Shown piece by piece: positions 1 to 5,832 of a stretch of DNA of 11,862 nucleotides. The stretch comes from JAWLHJ01 sp039587535 (GTDB lineage: Bacteria > Gemmatimonadota > Gemmatimonadetes > Longimicrobiales > Gaopeijiaceae): the NCBI GenBank assembly GCA_039587535.1, contig JBDHIF010000053.1:1-11862 (forward strand). Reading direction: 5' to 3'. Every line of letters begins with the position of its first letter. Position 1 is the stretch's first letter. The notes under the pieces are model-generated. The model was not told where the DNA came from. It made no database searches and saw only the letters and a list, made by a program, of their open reading frames with translations. Made by a program: the position numbers and the translations under genes.

Positions 1-1
1 C

Positions 2-76
2 TTCGAGCGCGCCCTGGCTGGTGTTTCCGCGTCCGTGGCCCACGCCTTGCCAGATTCGACCGACAGTGAGCCCTAG
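2..76 (+). CDS. C-terminal tail of an unidentified upstream gene (partial)
   Basis: An open frame runs from the left edge to a TAG at 74-76 and reads FERALAGVSASVAHALPDST, then DSEP and stop. It is too short to identify. Composition and position just ahead of a co-directional kinase gene suggest the end of a real upstream gene, perhaps of the same operon. It is in the same frame as the kinase that follows; only this TAG and about 20 bases separate it from the first possible kinase start (GTG at 98). The stop therefore decides whether the kinase is a separate protein or the C-terminal part of a longer one. The tail has no recognisable domain. Confidence 0.35.
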   Translation, partial: FERALAGVSASVAHALPDSTDSEP

Positions 77-139
77 CCACGCCTGAGCGCTCGGACCGTG
101 GCGGGCTCGTCATTTGGACTGAACGGAGTCGGCGAGCGA

Positions 140-1000
140 ATGGACGAGCGTCCTTCCCCCTGCGGAGTCGCGTCGTGCGAAACCTGTGAAGAGGCCCATC
201 AGCAGGGCCTGGCCAGGGCCCGGTTCGTTGCTCGGCTGGGCCACACGCTCAGAACGCCCCTGAACGGTATTCAGGGCTTCAGCCAGATCCTCTTGCAGGA
301 GACGGCGGGACCGCTCAACGCCCGCCAGCGGGCGCACGTGCAGAGAATCGAGGAGGCGGGGGAGCGACTCCTGAGCCTGATCGACGGCCTCACCGAGCTT
401 TCCCGGATCCACGCCGGAGAGACGGAGCCTCAGGTGTCCGTCACCGACGTGGCCCAAGTCGTCAAACGGGTCCTGGAGGGACATCGGACCGAGGCGGAGG
501 CGAAGGGCGTATCGATCTCGGTTCGCATCGACAGGCAGATCCCGGGTGTCGAGGCCGACCCCGACTTGCTGGCCGGCGTGGTGTCACGTCTCGTCAGCAA
601 CGCCATCCGACACGGTCAAGAGCGGGGACGGGTCGACATCGTCGGTACCCTCGATGGCGGCGGCATCGAGGGCTCCCGAACTCTGACGCTCGCTGTGGTC
701 GATGACGGCCCCGGCATCCGCGCCGACGAGCTCCCCCGGCTCACCCGCGACACAGAGCCTCCGCGCACCTCGACTGCGGGATCCAAACGCAACGGCCTCG
801 GCCTCGTCGTCACCAAACGCCTCGTCGACCTGCTCGGCGGGCGGCTCCGCATCTCGTCCGAGCCCGGCCGCGGGACTCGCGCCGTGGTGGAGCTTCCTTG
901 GGTGGTGCTCCGGACGCAGCCTTCGGGCGAGAGTGCCGGGCATGTGTCGGCGCCGCGGGACCACGCACCGGACGCCCTTGCGTCGGTGACCCGGGAATAG
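140..1000 (+). CDS. Soluble sensor histidine kinase (HisKA-HATPase_c)
   Basis: A two-component histidine kinase of about 286 residues: it should autophosphorylate on His and pass the phosphate to a receiver domain in the cytoplasm. The H-box reads GHTLRTPLNGIQGF with the phospho-acceptor at His35. The ATPase part has an N-box (SNAIRHG, Asn154), a G1 box (DDGPGI, about 188-193) and a G2 box (GLGL, about 219-222). There is no transmembrane segment and no PAS, GAF or HAMP domain. The short N-terminus carries a Cys cluster (CGVASCETCEEAH) just before the H-box. I start it at ATG 140, which has GGAG at 125-128; GTG at 98 would add 14 residues without a clear ribosome site. Its stop lies 10 bases before the receiver-kinase gene, so the two are probably co-transcribed. 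The receiver of that neighbour is the obvious phosphate target, but this is inference. The C-terminal 30 residues look disordered. Confidence 0.88.
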   Translation: MDERPSPCGVASCETCEEAHQQGLARARFVARLGHTLRTPLNGIQGFSQILLQETAGPLNARQRAHVQRIEEAGERLLSLIDGLTELSRIHAGETEPQVSVTDVAQVVKRVLEGHRTEAEAKGVSISVRIDRQIPGVEADPDLLAGVVSRLVSNAIRHGQERGRVDIVGTLDGGGIEGSRTLTLAVVDDGPGIRADELPRLTRDTEPPRTSTAGSKRNGLGLVVTKRLVDLLGGRLRISSEPGRGTRAVVELPWVVLRTQPSGESAGHVSAPRDHAPDALASVTRE

Positions 1001-1010
1001 GGCGAGGCTC

Positions 1011-2237
1011 ATGACCACGTCTCCCGAATCGAAGGTGGTCGCCACGGTCCTGGTGGTGGACGACGAGCCAGCCAACCGGTCTCTACTTCAGGAGGTGCTG
1101 GAGACTGACGGACACGCGTTCCGTGAGGCGGCCGACGGCGCTGAGGCTCTGCGGGCGGTCGCCCAGGCCCGCCCTGACGCCATCCTCCTGGACGTGGAGA
1201 TGCCGGAGCTGGACGGAATCGAAGTGTGTCGCCGGCTCAAGGCCGATCCCGAGACAGCTCCGATCCCCATCATCCTCGTCACGGCCCATTCCACACGTGA
1301 CGAGAGACTCTCGGCCATGGCCGCCGGCGCAAACGACTTCCTGGCCAAACCCGTGGACCTCGCGGAGCTGCGCGTAAGGCTGCGCAACGCCCTCGAGACG
1401 AAGCGCCTCTACGACCAGGCCGAGAGCCGTTTTCGGCGGATCGAGGACCTCGAGCGCCGACGCGACCTCCTCGTGAGCATGATCGCGCACGACATGCGAT
1501 CTCCCCTCGCGACGATCTTGGCCAGCCTGGAGCTGGGTGCCACTGGCGAGGACGGCATGCCGCTGCCAAGCGTCCCATCGTGGATCGAAGACGCTCGCTG
1601 CACGGCCCAGGACCTTACCCGCCTCCTCACGGCGATGGTCGACGTGAGCAGGTTGGAGGCCGGCAAGATGCCGCTCCGACCCCGACCTGCCGAGCTCGAG
1701 CAGTTGGCGAGGAGCGCCGCCGCCAAGCTGGGCCGCCGGGGGCGCAACGTGACGGTGGTTGTGGAGTCGCCCGAGAACAGCACGGTCTGCGACCCCTCCA
1801 TCATCCTCCGCGTGCTGATCAATCTCTTGAGCAACGCCCTGGACTTCACGCCGCCGGATCAGGTCGTGGGTGTTCGGATCACGCGCCGGCGCGGGGCCAT
1901 CGAGGTCACGGTTTCCGACCGGGGCCCAGGGATCCCGCCGGAAGCTCAGGCCCGGATCTTCGAGAAATTCGAGCAGGTGCACGCCAACGAGTTCGGATGG
2001 CGGACGTCGAGTGGTCTGGGCCTGGCTTTCTGTAAGCTGGCCGTCGAAGCACACGACGGTGAGATCGGCGTGACGAGCACGGTTGGAGAGGGCAGCGATT
2101 TCTGGTTCAGGCTGCCGGTGCCGGCAGACGCACCTTCGCCGACGCGGGTCGGGCCCACCCGAGGAATGTGGCAATTGCCCTCGTCCGGCGAGCCGGTAGC
2201 GACCGGCTCCGCTCGTCAGGGCTCCGAAGAGAGCTGA
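1011..2237 (+). CDS. Hybrid response regulator-histidine kinase (REC-HisKA-HATPase_c)
   Basis: A 408-residue cytoplasmic protein with an N-terminal receiver joined to a kinase core. The receiver (about 12-125) has the acidic pair Asp17-Asp18, phospho-acceptor Asp61 (ILLDVEMPELDG), Thr91 and Lys113 (LAKPVD), so all switch residues are intact. A charged, probably coiled linker (about 126-150) leads to the H-box IAHDMRSPL with His160. The ATPase shows an N-box (NLLSNALDF, Asn275), G1 (DRGPGI, 303-308), an F-box (IFEKFEQV) and G2 (GLGLAF, 335-340). There is no membrane segment. REC-HK proteins of this layout act inside phosphorelays, the receiver tuning the kinase. The kinase 10 bases upstream is the likely donor, but no HPt domain or output regulator is present. 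The tail after about 372 looks disordered. ATG 1011 is preceded by the weak ribosome site GGCGAGG. Confidence 0.93.
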   Translation: MTTSPESKVVATVLVVDDEPANRSLLQEVLETDGHAFREAADGAEALRAVAQARPDAILLDVEMPELDGIEVCRRLKADPETAPIPIILVTAHSTRDERLSAMAAGANDFLAKPVDLAELRVRLRNALETKRLYDQAESRFRRIEDLERRRDLLVSMIAHDMRSPLATILASLELGATGEDGMPLPSVPSWIEDARCTAQDLTRLLTAMVDVSRLEAGKMPLRPRPAELEQLARSAAAKLGRRGRNVTVVVESPENSTVCDPSIILRVLINLLSNALDFTPPDQVVGVRITRRRGAIEVTVSDRGPGIPPEAQARIFEKFEQVHANEFGWRTSSGLGLAFCKLAVEAHDGEIGVTSTVGEGSDFWFRLPVPADAPSPTRVGPTRGMWQLPSSGEPVATGSARQGSEES

Positions 2238-2307
2238 TGTGATGGCTTATGTAGAGTTGGCCCAGACCTCGGCGCGCCCAGGGCGCAGCAGGGGCTGGAG
2301 TGAGGGC

Positions 2308-2315
2308 AAGGAGGT
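2308..2315 (+). promoter_or_regulatory. Strong ribosome binding site fixing the TonB receptor start
   Basis: AAGGAGGT matches the anti-Shine-Dalgarno sequence closely and ends 4 bases before ATG 2320. This selects the start that opens a signal peptide over the in-frame ATG at 2239, which would put 27 hydrophilic residues ahead of it. Confidence 0.8.
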
Positions 2316-2319
2316 CAGG

Positions 2320-4326
2320 ATGCGGTGGCTGCGTGGAGGCTTCGTGGCGCTCGTCCTCGTCCTGTTGGTCGGCGTTGCGCCAGTGTCCGCACAGGGCCCC
2401 CAGACGGCTCAAGAGCCGGAGGGCGAGCTCCTGGACGCTTTGCTGGACTCGCTCCTGAACACTCCGGTGCAGACGGCGTCGAAGTACGAGCAAGCGAGCC
2501 GTGAGGCACCGGCGGACATCACGATCGTCACCGCCGAAGACATCCGGCGGTACGGCTACCGGACCCTCGAAGACGTCTTCCGCAACACTCGCGGGTTCTT
2601 CGTCAGCTACGATCGAACCTACAGCTACGTAGGGGCCCGGGGCTTCGGGCGGCCGGGTGACTTCAACAACCGCATCCTGGTCCTCGTGGACGGCCACACG
2701 CTGAACGAGGGATTCTCGGGCGGGGTCCGGACGGGCACGGCCGCAACGGTTGACCTCGACGACGTTCAGCGGATCGAGATCGTTCACGGACCCGGCTCGG
2801 CCCTTTACGGCACCCGCGCCATGTTGGCCGTCGTCAACATGATCACGAAGGACGGCCGGAGCGTGGACGGTGGAGAGGCCACCGGTGCCGTCGGCAGTCT
2901 GAACAGCAAGCGCATCGGCGCCGTGCTCGGGCGTGAGACCGACGGTGGCGTCGACTACTTCCTTTCGGGCAACTTCGCCGAGTCCAACGGTGAGGAGCGC
3001 CTGTACTTTCCCGAGTTCGACGACGGCGTCCTCAGCGACGGCGTGGCCGAAGACCTGGATTGGGGGCGTTTGGCACGGGCCCACGGAGTCCTGAGCTACC
3101 GCGGCCTTAGGGTCCACGGCGCCTTCGCGTCCCGGGACAAAGGGATTCCCACGGCGTGGTACGGCACCCAGTTCAACGCGCCGTCGGCCCAGACGCGCGA
3201 TCAGTCGGCCTTCGCCGAGGTGTCCTACGAGGTGGAGCCGGGCCGGCGGACGCGACTCACGGCTCGCGGGTTCTACGACCACTACCACAACCACGGTACC
3301 TACCCGAACGAGGTCACCGTCCACAGCCACATCAAGAGCCAGGCGGTGGGCGGTGAGGTGCGGGGGCTGTGGGAGCCGTTCATGGCGCATCGGCTGATCG
3401 TCGGCGTCGAAGCGCAGCGCCACTTCGAGGCCAGGATTCAGCTCCGCACGGACTTCGGCGAGCCACCGCCTCAGGGGCAGCCGTACACGCTCGGCTCGGT
3501 CTACGTCCAGGACGAGTGGCAGATCACGGAGCACCTCTCCACGACCCTGGGTCTCCGAGGCGACTTCTATTCCACGGCGGGGAGCGCGGTGAACCCCCGT
3601 TTGGCGGTGGTCTATCACCCCTGGCCGTCGACGAGCTTCAAGGCCCTGTACGGCGAGGCTTTCCGGGCTCCGAACATCCTGGAGCTCTACGTGAGCCAAC
3701 CCACGGCGAATATCATCGCGAACCCTGACCTGGAGCCGGAGCGGATCCGAACGGCCGAGCTCCTGTGGCAACAGCGGGTGAGCGCCCCCGTCGCTCTGGG
3801 GGCGTCGGTCTACCGCAGCGACATCCGCGGCCTCATCGACCAGGTGCCCATCGAGTCCGCGAATCCCTCGGACAGCCGGCTGCACCAGTACCGCAACCGG
3901 GGACGCGCACGGGCCACCGGTGCGGACGTGGAGCTCGCCGTGGCCGATCGTTCGGGCTGGAGCGGCGAGGGGAGCGTCGGGCTGCAGTCGGTGGAGGATC
4001 CGGAGACCAAGGAGCGGCTGTCCAACTCGCCGGCCAGGGTGTTCAAGGCGCGTATGGGCGGGCCGGTGGCGGCGTGGCTGACCCTGGGTGCGACGTTCGT
4101 CGCCGAGTCGGAACGCATCACGATCTCCGGCACGAAGACGGCAGGCTTCGCGCTGTTCGGCCTCTCCCTGGGCTCGGGCAGCCTGTGGGATCGTGTGACC
4201 GCCGAGGCCTCGATCCACAACCTCTTCGACGTCGACTACGCGCTTCCGGGTGGATTCCAGCACGCGCAGGTCGCGCTGCAGCAGCCTGGGCGGCGCGTGG
4301 CCGTACGGCTCCGGGCCAACTGGTAG
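2320..4326 (+). CDS. TonB-dependent outer-membrane receptor
   Basis: A 668-residue TonB-dependent receptor: a beta-barrel that imports a scarce ligand through the outer membrane using energy from TonB. The signal peptide is clear (MRWLRGG, hydrophobic core, cleavage after VSA). A short acidic lead with LLDALLDSLLNTPVQTASKYEQ precedes the plug (about 55-178), which has ITIVTAEDIRRYGYRTLEDV, ARGFG, NNRILVLVDGH, VQRIEIVHGPGSALYG and VVNMITK. The rest is an alternating-strand barrel with the late motif LYGEAFRAPNILELY and a C-terminal aromatic (RANW). The LLD-SLLN lead and the plug wording recall the receptor class often encoded beside YfiR/DUF4154 proteins, and such a gene does follow at once. 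Ligand specificity cannot be read from sequence; I see no convincing TonB box. It lies 82 bases after the kinase gene without a visible terminator, so it is probably in the same operon. Confidence 0.93.
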   Translation: MRWLRGGFVALVLVLLVGVAPVSAQGPQTAQEPEGELLDALLDSLLNTPVQTASKYEQASREAPADITIVTAEDIRRYGYRTLEDVFRNTRGFFVSYDRTYSYVGARGFGRPGDFNNRILVLVDGHTLNEGFSGGVRTGTAATVDLDDVQRIEIVHGPGSALYGTRAMLAVVNMITKDGRSVDGGEATGAVGSLNSKRIGAVLGRETDGGVDYFLSGNFAESNGEERLYFPEFDDGVLSDGVAEDLDWGRLARAHGVLSYRGLRVHGAFASRDKGIPTAWYGTQFNAPSAQTRDQSAFAEVSYEVEPGRRTRLTARGFYDHYHNHGTYPNEVTVHSHIKSQAVGGEVRGLWEPFMAHRLIVGVEAQRHFEARIQLRTDFGEPPPQGQPYTLGSVYVQDEWQITEHLSTTLGLRGDFYSTAGSAVNPRLAVVYHPWPSTSFKALYGEAFRAPNILELYVSQPTANIIANPDLEPERIRTAELLWQQRVSAPVALGASVYRSDIRGLIDQVPIESANPSDSRLHQYRNRGRARATGADVELAVADRSGWSGEGSVGLQSVEDPETKERLSNSPARVFKARMGGPVAAWLTLGATFVAESERITISGTKTAGFALFGLSLGSGSLWDRVTAEASIHNLFDVDYALPGGFQHAQVALQQPGRRVAVRLRANW

Positions 4327-4383
4327 CGAGAAACGACCCATGCCGCGGCCACGGACTCTCCGGCATCGACCGGACGGCGCGAT

Positions 4384-4404
4384 CCCGGGAGGATTCCTCC
4401 CGGG
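4384..4404 (+). promoter_or_regulatory. Perfect 9-bp hairpin just before the YfiR-family start
   Basis: CCCGGGAGG (4384-4392) and CCTCCCGGG (4396-4404) are exact reverse complements around the loop ATT. The stem ends 7 bases before ATG 4412 and includes the only good Shine-Dalgarno-like string here (GGAGG, 4388-4392), which is otherwise 19 bases from the ATG. It could weaken translation of the downstream gene relative to the receptor, or stabilise the mRNA end. It is not a classical terminator: no T-run follows. Confidence 0.45.
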
Positions 4405-4411
4405 TAGAGCC

Positions 4412-4990
4412 ATGGGCGCCACCGCTCGTCTGTGCGTGGCGCTGGGTGCGCTGCTTTGTGGCTGGGCAGGTGGGGCCAGCGCCCAGGAGATGGCGCTCAC
4501 GCCTGACGTGCAGTTCCCGCTCTTCGACCGCATCCTCACCTACGACAAGAACTTCACGGAACGCGTAGGGGACGAGCTTGTCATCGGCGTCCTCTACCAG
4601 CGCCGATTCCGGCCCTCGGTGGCCGCGCGTGACCAGGTCATGCGGGCGGTGCAAGAGCTCGGTTTAGATAGCCTGAGCGGCGTGCCCGTGCGCTTCGTGA
4701 CGTTGGACTTGGACGCGGGTGGCTTGGACCGGCGGGTCCAGGCGGAAGACATCGACTACCTATACGTCACGCCCCTCCGGAGCCCGGACTTCGATCAGAT
4801 CCTCAGCGTGTGCGCCACCTACCAGGTAACGACGCTCACAGGGGTACGGGAGTACGTGGAGGACGGTCTCGGGATCGGTCTGGGTGTGCGGGGTGGACGG
4901 CCCGAGATCGTGGTGAACCTGCCTGCCGCTCGGGCCAGCGGGTCGGAGCTGAGCTCGCGGTTGTTGCAGGTCGCGACGGTCTACAACTGA
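4412..4990 (+). CDS. YfiR family periplasmic protein (DUF4154)
   Basis: A 192-residue exported protein. The N-terminus is a signal peptide (MGATARLCVALGALLCGW) with probable cleavage after GASA. The mature part follows the YfiR/DUF4154 pattern: an early FDRILTYDKNF segment, the strand ELVIGVLYQ, a middle region with DIDYLYVTPL and ILSVCA, the strand VTTLTGVREYVEDGLGIGLGV, and the family-typical end IVVNLPAARASGSELSSRLL followed by QVATVYN. In Pseudomonas, YfiR is a periplasmic repressor of the cyclase YfiN; other family members sit beside TonB receptors and kinases, as here. No cyclase is in the window, so its partner is unknown. I place the start at ATG 4412 because it opens the signal peptide; ATG 4340 is possible but adds 24 unlikely residues. 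It is 85 bases after the receptor stop. Confidence 0.8.
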   Translation: MGATARLCVALGALLCGWAGGASAQEMALTPDVQFPLFDRILTYDKNFTERVGDELVIGVLYQRRFRPSVAARDQVMRAVQELGLDSLSGVPVRFVTLDLDAGGLDRRVQAEDIDYLYVTPLRSPDFDQILSVCATYQVTTLTGVREYVEDGLGIGLGVRGGRPEIVVNLPAARASGSELSSRLLQVATVYN

Positions 4991-5043
4991 GGGTCGCTCG
5001 ACGGTTGAAGCCGTCCTTGATGCGCCCCGTGGCCGACCCCTCA
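4988..5043. terminator. Dyad between convergent genes, possible bidirectional terminator
   Basis: TGAGGGTCG (4988-4996) pairs with CGACCCCTCA (5034-5043) with one unpaired C. Inside lies a hairpin, GACGG / CCGTC (5000-5004 and 5011-5015), with a 6-base loop. The dyad contains the stop codon of the YfiR-family gene on the plus strand and that of the pseudopilin on the minus strand. No T-run follows on either strand, so intrinsic termination is uncertain; mRNA 3' end protection or chance remain possible. Confidence 0.3.
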
Positions 5044-5622
5044 GTACTCCGAGGCCAACCCCACGAACGCGCCGTCGCCGGCCCGGATGATGTCGTCCTG
5101 ACTGACGCTGGCGGTGAGGGGGCTCGCGCTCTCTCCGTCCTTGCCCGCGCTGTACAGGTCGTAGTCCGAGTTCAGGGGCACCACGAAGCGATCCTTCCGG
5201 GCCCCGCCCACACCGTCTCCCCCACCCTGGATGAGCAGGTAATGGTAAAGGTTGCCCCACGGATCCTCGAGGGTGCCCCGGCCGATCTCCCCCAGGGACG
5301 CAGGGTATTCGCCATGCCCGGCGAAGTAGGTCGAGATGTCGATCTCGAGGCCGCGGATCTCCTCCATGGCCCGGGCGTTGTTGGCCTTGTCGCGGGCTTC
5401 GGCCAGGTAGGGGATCACGAGCCCCGCCAGCGCCGCGAGGATGAGCACCACCAGGATCAGCTCGATCAACGTGAAGCCGGCACCCGGCCCTGGTGCCGGG
5501 TGATGGACCAGGGGGCGCCGTGACGAGCCGCCAACTCTGTGGACGGGGGTAGGCAACCGCCATCTCGGGGTGAGCCGTCGATGGTCTGGGGAGGGCAGAC
5601 GCCGACGATCTCTTGATGTCAT
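5041..5622 (-). CDS. Type II secretion pseudopilin, GspG-like
   Basis: A 193-residue prepilin-type protein. The leader ends in PGPGAG followed by FTLIELILVVLILAALAGL, the class III signal cut by prepilin peptidase before Phe50; the mature protein has Glu at position 5 and a long hydrophobic helix. GspG features follow: EARDKANNARA on the stalk, YPASL, EDPWGNLYHYL, and the DYDLYSAGKDG loop near the end that in GspG proteins binds calcium. The mature part is about 144 residues, normal for the major pseudopilin. The leader is odd: the nearest in-frame canonical start is ATG 5622, giving a 49-residue arginine-rich leader without a clear ribosome site. A CTG 12 codons before the cleavage site would give a normal leader length. 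No other secretion gene is adjacent, so this is an orphan copy of unknown client. It ends 50 bases from the convergent YfiR-family gene. Confidence 0.78.
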   Translation of the reverse strand: MTSRDRRRLPSPDHRRLTPRWRLPTPVHRVGGSSRRPLVHHPAPGPGAGFTLIELILVVLILAALAGLVIPYLAEARDKANNARAMEEIRGLEIDISTYFAGHGEYPASLGEIGRGTLEDPWGNLYHYLLIQGGGDGVGGARKDRFVVPLNSDYDLYSAGKDGESASPLTASVSQDDIIRAGDGAFVGLASEY

Positions 5623-5708
5623 GTGTCGAGGAACCGGCTTCCCCGACCGGCTCCCGCTGCGTGGCACGGGGAGCGGGCACGCCCCAGTTTCCGCGGCCGC
5701 GCTGCCCC

Positions 5709-5738
5709 ATCGTTGTGCGGGGGCCAGTGCCACGTCAA
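5709..5738 (-). promoter_or_regulatory. Weak candidate promoter for the pseudopilin gene
   Basis: On the minus strand, TTGACG (5738-5733) is followed after 18 bases by AACGAT (5714-5709), which matches TATAAT at positions 2, 5 and 6. It lies about 90 bases upstream of ATG 5622, in the 210-base gap after the solute-binding gene. The match is modest and GC-rich lineages vary, so read-through from the upstream gene is an equal possibility. Confidence 0.2.
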
Positions 5739-5832
5739 GCGCACGGACAACCGGCACCTCCGCCCTGTATCGGGATGGTGGCGGGCTGAGCCCGGGGAAG
5801 AACTCAGGGGGACGGGGCACGTTACGCCGTGG

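Noticed and set aside
584..1075. 163-codon minus-strand open frame over the end of the first kinase
   Set aside because: Antisense shadow of the HATPase region; no recognisable domain.
2274..2286. GCGCCC-A-GGGCGC dyad between the hybrid kinase and the receptor
   Set aside because: A short GC-only dyad in GC-rich DNA; as RNA it gives only about 4 base pairs, and no promoter element is near.
2107..4539. 810-codon minus-strand open frame across the TonB receptor gene
   Set aside because: It lies antisense to a clear receptor gene with signal peptide, plug and barrel; its translation is rich in Arg, His and Pro with no recognisable motif, as expected from the shadow of a GC-rich gene.
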